Shown: in pieces, positions 26,450 through 35,699 of the stretch
How the letters are laid out: every line of letters begins with the position of its first letter
Numbering within the stretch: position 1 is the stretch's first letter
NCBI GenBank assembly: GCA_947454485.1
Contig: CANGJJ010000003.1
Span: forward strand, 186,001-250,000
DNA length: 64,000 bases
Source of the DNA: Beijerinckiaceae bacterium
Lineage (GTDB): Bacteria > Pseudomonadota > Alphaproteobacteria > Rhizobiales > Beijerinckiaceae
Direction: 5' to 3'
The notes under the pieces: generated by a model
What the model was told of the DNA's origin: nothing
Databases searched by the model: none
Seen by the model: only the letters and a program-made list of their open reading frames with translations
Translations under genes and position numbers: made by a program

Positions 26450-28009
26450 ATGCAGGCACCAGAGCGTACGAAGCACCTCCGCGATCTCCGCAGCACCCTG
26501 GAATGGCTTGATCAGCAGGGCGACCTTGTTCGCAGCAGCAAAGAGATCAACCCCGATCTCGAGCTCACCGGCCTTCAGAAGTTGATGGATGGCGGCTGCC
26601 CGGTTCTCTTCGACAATGTGAAGGGCAAGCCCAATCACCGTCTGCTGACCAATCTCTTCGGCAGCATCGAAGTGATGAACAAGATGTTTGGCTGGGAGAG
26701 CGACAAGGATCGCACTCACAAGCTCGCCAAGGCGCTCGGCAAGCCGATGCCGCCTGTTGAAATTCCCCAGTCTGAAGCACCCTGCCAGGAAATCGTCATT
26801 GAGAAGCCCAATGATGTGAACCCTTATCTGGTGCCAATCCGTCACACCGAACTCGAAGCCGAATTGACCATTGGTTCGGGCATTCGTCTCGTTTCGGGCG
26901 ATGCTTTCGGCGGCGGCACGGATGTTGGCTACAACCGCATGAACTTCCGCTGGGGCAATGTCAGCACGTTCCAGATCTCGCCCGGCTCGCATATGTGGCA
27001 GGTCTCGAGCGATGCCTATCGTGCCAAGGGCGTTGTGCCGATGACGATCTGCTTCGGTGTCCCCCCGGCGGCTACCCTGCTCGCAGGCGCTGCCTTCGAC
27101 TATGTCATCCTGCCCCATGGTTGCGATGAATTGGGTGTTGCAGGCGCTGCACAGGGCTTCCCCTTGCGTGTCGTCAAGGCGCGCACCGTTGATGCGCTTG
27201 CGCTCGCCGACGCTGAAATCGTCATCGAAGGTTATCTCGATCCGCGCGATACGCGTTATGAGACCGCAGAAGCCGAAGCTGACAAGTCGCAGGGCCGCCA
27301 TCACTTCCATCCCGAATGGGCTGGCTATATGGGCAAGTCCTACAAGGCTCCGACCTTCCATGTGACCGGCATCACCATGCGCAAGCCTGAGTCGAAGCCG
27401 ATCATCTATGCGTTGGGCGCTCACACGCTCGACGAGCACAATATCGACACGTCGATCCGCGAAGCGGCGATGTTCGAACTGTGCAACCGCATGCAGCCCG
27501 GCATCGTGCAGGACGTGAACATTCCTTACTGCATGACCGATTGGGGCGGCGCGATCATTCAGGTCAAGAAGCGCAACCGCATTGAAGAAGGTTGGCAGCG
27601 CAACTTCCTGTCATCGCTGCTCAGCACATCGCAGGGCATGCGCGTGGCGATTGCCTGCTCGGAAGACACGGACATCTATTCGATGGACGAAGTGATGTGG
27701 GCCATTACGACCCGCGTCAATCCGCGCACCGACATTCTCAACCCCACCCCCGGTGGCCGTGGCCAGACCTTCATGCCTGCAGAGCGCATGACTGCTGGCG
27801 ACAAGGAATGGACCGCAACCAATACCAGCTACGAAGGTGGCATGGGTATCGATGCGACCGTGCCTTACGGCTATGAGAGTGACTTCTTGCGTCCTCAGTA
27901 TCCTGTCACCAAGGTGAAGCTCGAAGACTTCTTCACCAAGGACCAGATCAAGAATGTGAAGGATCGCATGAAGGGCTGGACCGAGCTTCTGGCCCGCACC
28001 GGTCACTAA
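26450..28009 (+). CDS. UbiD-family decarboxylase (copy 2, divergent active site)
   Basis: A 519-residue UbiD-family protein. The metal-ligand Glu region EIVIEGYLD is kept and a metal-type His is in PGSHMW, but the usual NVGxYR motif is changed to DVGYNRMNFR (Asn to Asp, Arg kept) and the EGPFGE loop is replaced by a longer stretch with FHPEWAGYMGKSYK, keeping a Glu and the GY. This suggests a different substrate pocket, perhaps for a CoA thioester. The ligase gene follows 20 bases later and the two appear co-transcribed. It starts with AAGGACGAGCC before the ATG. Not an ordinary 4-hydroxy-3-polyprenylbenzoate decarboxylase. Confidence 0.88.
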   Translation: MQAPERTKHLRDLRSTLEWLDQQGDLVRSSKEINPDLELTGLQKLMDGGCPVLFDNVKGKPNHRLLTNLFGSIEVMNKMFGWESDKDRTHKLAKALGKPMPPVEIPQSEAPCQEIVIEKPNDVNPYLVPIRHTELEAELTIGSGIRLVSGDAFGGGTDVGYNRMNFRWGNVSTFQISPGSHMWQVSSDAYRAKGVVPMTICFGVPPAATLLAGAAFDYVILPHGCDELGVAGAAQGFPLRVVKARTVDALALADAEIVIEGYLDPRDTRYETAEAEADKSQGRHHFHPEWAGYMGKSYKAPTFHVTGITMRKPESKPIIYALGAHTLDEHNIDTSIREAAMFELCNRMQPGIVQDVNIPYCMTDWGGAIIQVKKRNRIEEGWQRNFLSSLLSTSQGMRVAIACSEDTDIYSMDEVMWAITTRVNPRTDILNPTPGGRGQTFMPAERMTAGDKEWTATNTSYEGGMGIDATVPYGYESDFLRPQYPVTKVKLEDFFTKDQIKNVKDRMKGWTELLARTGH

Positions 28010-28029
28010 GCCAAAAACGGGAGGAAGGG

Positions 28030-29598
28030 ATGTCGAGCGTCTTTGGTCAGCACGAGCTGGCCCTGCCGTTCCGTTCGACCGCCGATCTCTTGTCGGGATA
28101 CGCCAAGCGCGATCCCGGCAAGACGGCGATTGTCGATCTTGATCAGGGCTCGTCGATCACATTCGGCCAGCTCAATCAGGCGAGCATTGATGTGGCGAGC
28201 GACCTCAAGCGCCGTGGCGTTGGCCATGGCGACAAGGTTGTTCTGCTGTCAGATGAAGTGCTGGAAAAGCTCGTCATCTGGTTTGCCGTATGGCGCATTG
28301 GCGCGGTGATCTGCCCACTCAATGTGGAGCTGAATGCCGAACATGTGGCCATGCTCACCAATCTCATCGGTCCCAAAGTGGTCTTGATCCATAAGGATCT
28401 TGATCGCGCCTCTTTCACCGCTGGTGTGAAGGCTCCCGTGACGGTGTTTGGCAATTGGAGCGAGGATGTCTCCAAAGCCGATCCCAAGGACGATTACTTC
28501 AAGTCGATTGCGCGCAATCAGGATGGCGACAAGCTGACTGAGCGCAATGCGCCTGAAGATGTGTCCTGCATGTTCTGCACTTCGGGCACGACGAGCCGTC
28601 CCAAGATCGTTGTCTATGATCACGCAGCCTATTGGCTGAGCGGTCTGTCGACGCTCGATATTCTCGGCCTGACCGAGAAGGACAATACGCTCGAATATCG
28701 CTCCTTCGGTTGGAACTCGGCGCAGATTCTGAGCCTGATGCCCTTCTTGCAGACGGGCTTGACGATGCATATCGCCAAGCGTTTCTCGCATTCGAAATTC
28801 TTCGAATGGATTCAGAAGTACAATCTCACTTTCGCGGCGGGCGTGCCCACCGTGGTGAATATGCTTTTGAACAAGCCGCTCGGTTATACGGCCAAAGACA
28901 TTCCCTCGCTGCGTCTCATGACCTGCTCGACCGCGCCTTTGTCGGGTGAGCAGTGGAAGCGCTTTGAAGAAATGTATGGCGTCACGCTGCTGCAGCTCTA
29001 TGGCATGTCGGAAGCTGGCTGGATTTGCGGCAACCGTCATTACAAGCGCAAGCTCGGCACGGTGGGCCCGCCGGCCAAGCATCAGGAATTCGCCATTGTC
29101 GATGAGAATGGCAAGACCTGCCCGCCCAATGTCGAAGGCGAAGTGACGATTGGTGGTCCGCAGACCGCGATCGGCTTGCTCAAGGATGATGGCACACTCG
29201 ATCAGGTGCGCGGCCTGCGCATCAAGACGGGTGATTTGGCTGAGATGGATGAAGAAGGTTTTGTGCGCGTCACAGGCCGCACCAAAGATCTCATCATCCG
29301 TGGCGGCATGAATATCTCGCCTGTTGAAGTGGACGAAGTTCTGCTCGCTTGCCCCGGTGTCCTGGATGGCGCATCGGTGGGCGTGCCGGACCCGATCTAT
29401 GGCGAAGAAGTCGTCGGCTTCGTTGTACCCAAGCCCGGCACGACGCAAGAGCAGGTGATGGAATTCTGCGCCACCAAATTGCCCATGGCCAAGCGCCCCA
29501 AGCAGCTCTTCATTGTTGATGAACTGCCCAAGAGCGACCGTGGCAAAGTGCTGCGCGACAAGCTGCGCGAAGAATGGGTCCGCCGCACAACGCCGTGA
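28030..29598 (+). CDS. AMP-forming acid-CoA ligase (AMP-dependent synthetase)
   Basis: A 522-residue ANL-superfamily adenylating enzyme that would activate an acid to its CoA thioester. The P-loop-like motif is CTSGTTSRPKIV (residues about 178-189), the A5-type motif is LYGMSEAGW, the hinge region reads KTGDLAEMDEEGFVRVTGR then TKDLIIRGGMNISP, and the catalytic Lys is in PKSDRGKVLRDKL. It has no signal peptide. Co-transcribed with ubiD copy 2; the order suggests activation of an aromatic acid followed by decarboxylation of the thioester, as known for phthalate and isophthalate degradation. The exact acid is not shown by sequence. Confidence 0.9.
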   Translation: MSSVFGQHELALPFRSTADLLSGYAKRDPGKTAIVDLDQGSSITFGQLNQASIDVASDLKRRGVGHGDKVVLLSDEVLEKLVIWFAVWRIGAVICPLNVELNAEHVAMLTNLIGPKVVLIHKDLDRASFTAGVKAPVTVFGNWSEDVSKADPKDDYFKSIARNQDGDKLTERNAPEDVSCMFCTSGTTSRPKIVVYDHAAYWLSGLSTLDILGLTEKDNTLEYRSFGWNSAQILSLMPFLQTGLTMHIAKRFSHSKFFEWIQKYNLTFAAGVPTVVNMLLNKPLGYTAKDIPSLRLMTCSTAPLSGEQWKRFEEMYGVTLLQLYGMSEAGWICGNRHYKRKLGTVGPPAKHQEFAIVDENGKTCPPNVEGEVTIGGPQTAIGLLKDDGTLDQVRGLRIKTGDLAEMDEEGFVRVTGRTKDLIIRGGMNISPVEVDEVLLACPGVLDGASVGVPDPIYGEEVVGFVVPKPGTTQEQVMEFCATKLPMAKRPKQLFIVDELPKSDRGKVLRDKLREEWVRRTTP

Positions 29599-29620
29599 GC
29601 CTGTAGCACCGCACATAAAA

Positions 29621-29651
29621 AAGCCCCGGCGCAAACCGGGGCTTTCTTTTT
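29621..29651. terminator. terminator after the acid-CoA ligase gene
   Basis: A perfect 9-bp stem AAGCCCCGG/CCGGGGCTT with loop CGCAAA, flanked by an A-run and TCTTTTT. Works for the ligase gene and probably for the convergent Bug gene. Confidence 0.88.
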
Positions 29652-29668
29652 ATGTGGAGAGCGCGTGT

Positions 29669-30712
29669 TCAGCGCTCGGGATTAATCGCTTCAGCAGCTT
29701 TGGCCACAACAGAGGGCGGTGTCTTGTAGAGACGCGCGATCAGCTCTTCGATCTTTGCGCCGCTCATCGGCTGGTTGATCTCCATCTTCATGCGATCAGC
29801 CTCAGCCAGAAACTCCTTGTCGACCATCATGCGATCAAAGGCTGAGCGCAGAGCGGCCAAACGATCAGCTGGAATACCAGGAGGACCAAAGATCGCGCGG
29901 CCCATGGAAGACTGCGAGAAGATCAATTCCAGCACCTGACGTTGCTCGTCATTTTTGGCCAGATCCACAACGGTGGGAACTTTTGGCAGATCGGGATGGG
30001 GCTCAAGTGCGAGCTGAATGAGGATATTCACTTTCTTGTCGCGCAACCAATCAGGCTTGTTGGCGAGGATCGAGGAGTAATTCATACCGCCAATGCCCAT
30101 GACTTCGCCGCGTTCGAGCGCCAAAGTTGTCGCCGCGCTGCCGGCATAGCCGGGGATGACTTTGAATTTGTAGCCAAGCACACGGTTGAGCGCATTGGGA
30201 TAGATGACACTCTGATCGGTCGCGCCAGCAGCGCCCACGATCAACTCGGTTGTTTCAAGCTGGCGCGCCTCTGTCACAGGCGCATTGGCCCAAGCCAGCG
30301 CAACGCCCACATCGGCATTCATGCTGCCAATCCAGGACAATTTGCGCGCATCAAAACGTGCACCTTGTGATTTCAGCAGATCGGCAGTGGCGATGGAGCC
30401 CGGGCCCAAGCCGATGACCGTACCATCTTGGGGCTGAGCACCCGCCATGCTGTTGGCCATTACGATACCAGCCGCACCGGGCATATTCTGCGGCACGACA
30501 TTGGGGCTGCCCTCCAGGAAGCGGGGCAAGTGGCGTGCGAAAATGCGGGCGTAAACATCATAGCCGCCACCGGGGGGATGGCTGATGAGCATGCGAATAT
30601 CTTTGCCCTTGTAGAAGGCGCCGACGCTCTGGGCTTGGACTGGAGCGCTCGAGATGACCACAAGGGCCATGAGACCCAAAAGGCATCCACGCAGGGCATG
30701 GCTCAACCGCAT
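29669..30712 (-). CDS. Bug/TctC-family substrate-binding protein
   Basis: A 347-residue periplasmic receptor. The signal peptide is MRLSHALRGCLLGLMALVVI with cleavage near VQAQ. The family pattern includes KGKDIRMLISHPPGGGYDVY, the PNVVPQNMPGAAGIVMANSM segment and a C-terminal AAEAINPER. I choose ATG 30712, with AAGGAG nine bases upstream; ATG 30742 is also open. It lies between ubiD copy 3 (divergent) and the ligase gene (convergent), so it likely binds the acid that the ligase activates. No tripartite membrane proteins are present nearby. Confidence 0.87.
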   Translation of the reverse strand: MRLSHALRGCLLGLMALVVISSAPVQAQSVGAFYKGKDIRMLISHPPGGGYDVYARIFARHLPRFLEGSPNVVPQNMPGAAGIVMANSMAGAQPQDGTVIGLGPGSIATADLLKSQGARFDARKLSWIGSMNADVGVALAWANAPVTEARQLETTELIVGAAGATDQSVIYPNALNRVLGYKFKVIPGYAGSAATTLALERGEVMGIGGMNYSSILANKPDWLRDKKVNILIQLALEPHPDLPKVPTVVDLAKNDEQRQVLELIFSQSSMGRAIFGPPGIPADRLAALRSAFDRMMVDKEFLAEADRMKMEINQPMSGAKIEELIARLYKTPPSVVAKAAEAINPER

Positions 30713-30853
30713 CTCCATCCTCTCCTTCGCTTTGGGGTTCATTCCGTGACGCTCCCCCTTGTTTCTGGAATTATCATACCATTATACTGAATCAGGTCGA
30801 GCCCAAAAAAGAGAAGATAGATTGGGATGACGTCGCCAGTGGAGAAAACAAAT

Positions 30854-32503
30854 ATGCAGCCGCCCCGTAGTTACCCCGATCTTCATGACCATATCGACGC
30901 ACTCGATAAGGCTGGCATGTTGGTGCGCGTTGACCGCGTCATCAACAAAGATACGGAGATGCATCCGCTGGTGCGCTGGCAGTTTCGTGGCGGCATTCCC
31001 GAGAGCGAGCGTAAAGCTTTTCTCTTCACCAATGTGACTGACAGCAAGGGCAAGAAATACGACATCGATGTCGTCGTGGGTGCCCTGGCTGCCAATCGTG
31101 AAATTTATCGCATGGGCATTGGTTGCGAGCTCGACCAAATTGCTGAGACCTGGAACCGCGCGACCGCCTCGCCGATCAAACCCAATGTGGTTGAGAATGC
31201 GCCCTGCCAAGAGATCGTGATCACCGGTGCTGATCTCGACAAGGAGGGCATGGGCCTCGACGGGATTCCCGTTCCGATCTCAACGCCCGGCTGGGACAAT
31301 GCGCCCTATACGACGCTCTCCCAATATATCACCAAGGATCCGGACACCGGCATCCAGAATATGGGCAATTATCGCGGTCAGGTGAAGGCGCGTCGCCGTC
31401 TTGGCATGAACCCGTCGCTCGAACTGCGCCCCGGCATTTACAAGCACTGGCTGAAGTATAAAGAGCGCGGCGAGAAGATGCCCGCGGCTGTTGTGCTCGG
31501 CGCACCGCCCTGCATCACCTTCACCTCGACACAGAAGATTCCCGAGCGTCTCGACGAGCTGGAAGTTGCGGGTGGTCTCGTCAATTCACCCATCAATGTG
31601 GTGAAGGCAAAGACTGTTGATCTCATGGTGCCTGCAGAGGCCGAGATCGTGATCGAGGGTTACATTGATACTGAATGGCTGGAGCCTGAGGCGCCCTTCG
31701 GCGAGTCGCATGGCCACGTCAATCTGCAAGAATATAACGCCTTCATGGTCGTCACCGCGATCACGCGCAAGAAGAAGGCAGTGCTGACCTCGATCATCTC
31801 GCAGGTCACGCCCTCTGAATCGAGCCTCATCAAGCGCATCTCGCTTGAGCCTTTGCTGCTGCAGCAATTGCGCGATGTGCTCGGCCTCACCTGCGTGAAA
31901 AAAGTGACGATGCATGAGCCGCTGACGAATCTCCGCAAGATCGTCACGCTCACCATCGAAAAGGGCACGCCGCGTGTCGAGATCTGGCGCGCCTTGAACG
32001 CGATGGCGACACAGCATCGCGCGATTGGCAAATTCATTGTCGCGGTGGATGATGATATTGATCCTGACAATGCCGATGCGCTGCTCTGGGCCATGGCCTA
32101 TCGCTGCAACCCCGCGCTCGACATGGAAATGGTCAAGCATCGCGATCAGGGCCACGGCCCGCGCAGCAAGCGCAATGGCGGCGAAGATGCCTCGCTTCTG
32201 TTTGATGCGACGCTGAAGGAGCCCTTCCCGCCGATCTCGCTGCCCAAGCGCGAGTTCATGGAAAATGCCAAGAACATTTGGGAAGAACTCGGCCTGCCGA
32301 CGCTCAAGCCGCAGGCACCCTGGTTCGGCATTTCGCTGGGCGAATGGGGGCCTGACTTTGATGTCATGGCTGAGCGCGCCGTGAAGAGCGATTACTGGAT
32401 CACCGGTGACATCATCGCCCAGCAGCGTCGCAACGACCTGCAGATGAATACCGAGACGCGCGACGTCTTCAACAAGGACAAGGACGACGACAAGGGCCGC
32501 TAA
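30854..32503 (+). CDS. UbiD-family decarboxylase (copy 3)
   Basis: A 549-residue UbiD-family protein beginning MQPPRSYPDLHDHIDALDKA. The prenyl-FMN/metal motif is QNMGNYRGQVKARR, and the catalytic region is EIVIEGYID then LEPEAPFGESHGH, close to canonical but with Ala for Gly in the EGPFGE loop. The C terminus has a Lys/Asp-rich tail (KDKDDDKGR), unusual for the family. ATG 30854 is favoured by GGAG at 30841; ATG 30827 is an alternative. Closed by a terminator at 32527. Together with copies 1 and 2 it makes three dissimilar UbiD proteins within 8 kb. Confidence 0.92.
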   Translation: MQPPRSYPDLHDHIDALDKAGMLVRVDRVINKDTEMHPLVRWQFRGGIPESERKAFLFTNVTDSKGKKYDIDVVVGALAANREIYRMGIGCELDQIAETWNRATASPIKPNVVENAPCQEIVITGADLDKEGMGLDGIPVPISTPGWDNAPYTTLSQYITKDPDTGIQNMGNYRGQVKARRRLGMNPSLELRPGIYKHWLKYKERGEKMPAAVVLGAPPCITFTSTQKIPERLDELEVAGGLVNSPINVVKAKTVDLMVPAEAEIVIEGYIDTEWLEPEAPFGESHGHVNLQEYNAFMVVTAITRKKKAVLTSIISQVTPSESSLIKRISLEPLLLQQLRDVLGLTCVKKVTMHEPLTNLRKIVTLTIEKGTPRVEIWRALNAMATQHRAIGKFIVAVDDDIDPDNADALLWAMAYRCNPALDMEMVKHRDQGHGPRSKRNGGEDASLLFDATLKEPFPPISLPKREFMENAKNIWEELGLPTLKPQAPWFGISLGEWGPDFDVMAERAVKSDYWITGDIIAQQRRNDLQMNTETRDVFNKDKDDDKGR

Positions 32504-32526
32504 GCCCGCTCTCGTCTGACAGAATG

Positions 32527-32555
32527 AGGGGCGGCCTTTGGGCTGTCCCTTTTTC
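32527..32555 (+). terminator. terminator after ubiD copy 3
   Basis: A 10-bp stem AGGGGCGGCC/GGCTGTCCCT with two G-T pairs and loop TTTG, running into TTTTTC. Confidence 0.8.
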
Positions 32556-32611
32556 TTTGCCCCAAGCTCGGCTAAAAGCCTGTCAGGGCCGTTCGGGCCG
32601 GAGGGGCTTCC

Positions 32612-32956
32612 ATGCTGCGACTTTACAAGGCGTTCCTGAATACATGCGCAGGATTCAGCTTTGGCCTGCGCACCGAGCGCGCCATTCAGCAGGAATTCGC
32701 GCTTCTGGTGATTGGCATTCCGCTGGCTGTCTGGCTTGGCTCAACAGTGGCCGAGCGCGTGACTTTGATTGTTGCGATCGTGGCAGTTCTGTGTGTCGAG
32801 TTTCTCAACACTGCGATCGAAAAATTGTGCGATCATGTGACACCTGAACGTCACGAGCACATCAAAGCCATCAAAGATATGGGGTCGTCAGCCTGCTTCT
32901 GCGCGCAGGCCTGCGCATTGGTGATCTGGGGTGTTGTTGTCGTGGCGCGCGTGTGA
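32612..32956 (+). CDS. dgkA: diacylglycerol kinase
   Basis: A 114-residue integral inner-membrane kinase that phosphorylates diacylglycerol to phosphatidic acid for lipid recycling. The signature is EFLNTAIEKLCDHVTPERHE, with the catalytic Glu of the FLNTAIE helix and the Asp/His further on, then IKDMGSSACFCAQACALVIW. Three hydrophobic segments are visible (residues about 28-46, 50-66, 90-112). The order and length match bacterial DgkA. It stands alone on the plus strand between the UbiD gene and the dioxygenase gene; it is a neighbour by position, not by pathway. Confidence 0.9.
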   Translation: MLRLYKAFLNTCAGFSFGLRTERAIQQEFALLVIGIPLAVWLGSTVAERVTLIVAIVAVLCVEFLNTAIEKLCDHVTPERHEHIKAIKDMGSSACFCAQACALVIWGVVVVARV

Positions 32957-33004
32957 ACCCATATCACGCCTGAGGGGCGTGGCTTCAAGACAACGGATTG
33001 CACC

Positions 33005-33790
33005 ATGCGTTATCCTTCTTTGTATATTTCGCATGGATCACCCATGGTGATCCTCAACAACACGCCGGCGCGTGATTTTTTGAGCAGCTATGGCCGCGAG
33101 CTAGGCAAGCCCAAAGCCATACTCATTTGCTCTGCGCATTTTGAAACCAGCGTGCCTGCTCTCACCACCGACGAACATCCCGCGATGATCTATGACTTCG
33201 GTGGTTTTCCACGTGCTTTGTTCGAGATGGTCTATGCAGCGCCGGGCTCACCAGACCTCGCGCAGCGCGCCGCAGCGCTCCTCGCCGCCAAAAACATCAA
33301 AGCCTATGGCGTGCCCAACCGCGGCTTTGACCATGGCACCTGGGTGCCGCTGAAGCTCATGTATCCGGATGCCGATATTCCCGTCGTGCAGATTGCTGTG
33401 CAGCCGGAAATGAGTGGCGCGCATCATATCGCCATGGGCGAGGCGCTCGCGCCTTTGCGCGATGAGGGTGTGCTCATCATCGGCTCGGGCAGCATGACGC
33501 ATAATCTCTACGAGCTCAGCCGCCTTGGCCGGGGCATGGATGTGCCGACCCCCGCTTGGGTCACGACCTTCGGCGAATGGGCGCATGAGGCCATAGAGGC
33601 GGGCCGCTCGCAGGATATTGCGCAATGGGACACCAAGGCCCCCTTCGCCCGCGAGAACCATCCCAGCCCCGAACATTTTCTGCCACTGCCCTTCGCAATG
33701 GGCGCGGCCGGGCATGGGGCCAAGGGGCGGCGCGTCCATACCAGCTGCGAATATGGCGTGCTGATGATGGATGCCTATGCCTTCGACTGA
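33005..33790 (+). CDS. DODA-type extradiol dioxygenase (LigB-like, 4,5-DOPA family)
   Basis: A 261-residue non-heme iron(II) or zinc-dependent enzyme of the LigB superfamily. Metal ligands are in ISHGSPMVI (His), SAHFETS, and NRGFDHGTWVPLKLMYPDAD (His), with SGSGSMTHNLYEL near residue 165. Bacterial YgiD-like members open the ring of L-DOPA or catechols. The window's other aromatic genes lie just upstream, and a ring-cleavage role is plausible but not shown. Good length and complete ligand set. Confidence 0.88.
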   Translation: MRYPSLYISHGSPMVILNNTPARDFLSSYGRELGKPKAILICSAHFETSVPALTTDEHPAMIYDFGGFPRALFEMVYAAPGSPDLAQRAAALLAAKNIKAYGVPNRGFDHGTWVPLKLMYPDADIPVVQIAVQPEMSGAHHIAMGEALAPLRDEGVLIIGSGSMTHNLYELSRLGRGMDVPTPAWVTTFGEWAHEAIEAGRSQDIAQWDTKAPFARENHPSPEHFLPLPFAMGAAGHGAKGRRVHTSCEYGVLMMDAYAFD

Positions 33791-33834
33791 GGGCGAGGAT
33801 TGCCGCTGCGCCGACCCCGCGCTAAACGGGTGGG

Positions 33835-35586
33835 ATGAACACGAACCAGCGCCCCGCCGACCGTCTCAAAATCGCTCTCGCGCAGCTCGACTGCACGGTG
33901 GGCGATATCGAGGGTAATGCGCAGCGCGTACGCGAGGGCCGCGCTGAGGCCGCCCGTCTTGGCGCTGATCTTGTCATGTTCAGCGAGCTCTTTCTGGCGG
34001 GCTATACGCCCGAAGACCTCGTTCTGAAGCCCGCTTTTCAGGAGGCCTGCCGCAGCGCTGTGGAGGCGCTGGCGCGCGAGACCGCTGATGGGGGGCCAGC
34101 CGTGCTCGTCGGCCTGCCTTGGGCAGAGGAGGGGCTTTGCTACAATGCCTATGCGCTGCTCGATCAGGGCCGCATCGAGGCTGTGCGCTTCAAGGTGGAT
34201 CTTCCCAATTATGGCGTCTTCGATGAGAAGCGCGTCTTCGCCAAAGGCCCTCTGCCGGGGCCGGTGTCTTTTCGCGGCGTGCGCCTTGGCCTGCCGATCT
34301 GCGAAGACATCTGGACCGAAGAGGTGGTGGAGTGCCTTGTCGAGACGGGCGCAGAGATTCTACTCGTTCCCAATGGCTCGCCCTATTGGCGCGGCAAACA
34401 GGATGAGCGCATTCAGATCGCGCTCGCGCGTGTGAATGAAGCGCAATTGCCACTCGTCTATCTCAACCAGATTGGCGGGCAGGATGAGCTTGTCTTTGAT
34501 GGCGGCTCCTTTGTTCTCAATGATGATTGCGCCTTGGCGGTGCAGCTCCCCATCATGCAAGAGACCGTCGCGCTCACCCATTGGGAGCGCAGCAATGGCA
34601 GCTGGCGCTGCGTGGATGGTCCGCGTTTCATTGTGAGCGAAGGCGAGCAGGCTGATTATGAAGCCTGCGTTCTGGGCCTGCGCGATTATGTCGAGAAGAA
34701 CCGTTTTCCCGGCGTCATTATGGGCCTGTCGGGCGGTATTGATTCTGCACTCTGCGCGGCTATGGCGGTTGATGCTTTGGGGCCGGAGCGCGTTCACTGT
34801 GTCATGCTGCCTTATAAATTCACCTCGGGTGAATCTCTGAGCGATGCGCAGGCCTGCGCCACCGCTCTGGGTCTGCGGTATGACACTCTGCCCATCGCCC
34901 CTGCGGTGGAGGGGTTGGAGGCTGTGCTGGCCCCGCTCTTTGCCGGTCGTGCGCGCGATATTACCGAAGAGAATTTGCAAAGCCGCGCGCGCGGCACTTT
35001 GCTGATGTCGATCTCCAACAAATTCGGCCCGATGCTGGTGACGACCGGCAACAAGTCGGAGATGAGCGTGGGCTATGCCACGATCTATGGCGATATGAAT
35101 GGCGGTTATAATCCGATCAAAGATCTCTACAAGATGCAGGTCTTTGCTTTGTGCGACTTGCGCAATCGCTGGAAGCCTCTCTGGGCCAAGGGTCCAGATG
35201 GCGAAGTGATCCCGCGCAATATCATCACAAAGCCGCCGTCCGCTGAATTGCGCGACAATCAGAAAGACGAAGATTCTCTGCCGCCCTATCCCGTGCTCGA
35301 CGACATTCTGGAATGTTTGGTTGAGAAAGAGATGCGCGTCTCTGACATTGTCGCGCGCGGCCACGAGCTTGAGACGGTGCAGAAGATCGAGCGCTTGCTC
35401 TATATCGCCGAATATAAGCGCCGCCAGTCAGCGCCCGGCGTCAAAGTCACGCGCAAAAATTTCGGCCGCGACCGCCGCTACCCCATCGTCAACCGCTTCC
35501 GCGATGCGGGTAAAGCTGTGCAAGCACCCGATGCAAGCCTAGCGCCGAAGAAGGTGATGGGTGGGGCTGAGCGGTTTGAAGAGTAG
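33835..35586 (+). CDS. nadE: glutamine-dependent NAD+ synthetase
   Basis: A 583-residue two-domain cytoplasmic enzyme making NAD from deamido-NAD. The N-terminal nitrilase-type glutaminase (residues 1-270) has Glu in FSELFLAGYTPEDL, Lys in FKVDLPNYGVFDEKR, and Cys in GLPICEDIWTEEV. The C-terminal synthetase domain begins near residue 285 with the P-loop MGLSGGIDSALCAAMAVDA and continues with TTGNKSEMSVGYATIYGDM. Length is typical of the bacterial two-domain type. A GGGCGAAGC/GCTTGCCC hairpin without T-run lies just after the stop. Confidence 0.95.
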   Translation: MNTNQRPADRLKIALAQLDCTVGDIEGNAQRVREGRAEAARLGADLVMFSELFLAGYTPEDLVLKPAFQEACRSAVEALARETADGGPAVLVGLPWAEEGLCYNAYALLDQGRIEAVRFKVDLPNYGVFDEKRVFAKGPLPGPVSFRGVRLGLPICEDIWTEEVVECLVETGAEILLVPNGSPYWRGKQDERIQIALARVNEAQLPLVYLNQIGGQDELVFDGGSFVLNDDCALAVQLPIMQETVALTHWERSNGSWRCVDGPRFIVSEGEQADYEACVLGLRDYVEKNRFPGVIMGLSGGIDSALCAAMAVDALGPERVHCVMLPYKFTSGESLSDAQACATALGLRYDTLPIAPAVEGLEAVLAPLFAGRARDITEENLQSRARGTLLMSISNKFGPMLVTTGNKSEMSVGYATIYGDMNGGYNPIKDLYKMQVFALCDLRNRWKPLWAKGPDGEVIPRNIITKPPSAELRDNQKDEDSLPPYPVLDDILECLVEKEMRVSDIVARGHELETVQKIERLLYIAEYKRRQSAPGVKVTRKNFGRDRRYPIVNRFRDAGKAVQAPDASLAPKKVMGGAERFEE

Positions 35587-35699
35587 GGCGAAGCCCCCGG
35601 CTTGCCCGCTCTCTGTTCATTTGTTTAAACTAATCTGCCTCTCCAATTAGGGAAGGCGCTTTGATTATTTTTTGATTTATTGATTTGGAGTTTTCTCCC

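Noticed and set aside
26348-27439. 363-residue minus-strand frame covering the start of ubiD copy 2
   Set aside because: It overlaps most of a recognisable UbiD gene and has no family motif of its own.
28249-29634. 461-residue minus-strand frame opposite the acid-CoA ligase
   Set aside because: Antisense frame caused by high-GC codon bias; no motif, no ribosome site, and the plus-strand ligase motifs are complete.
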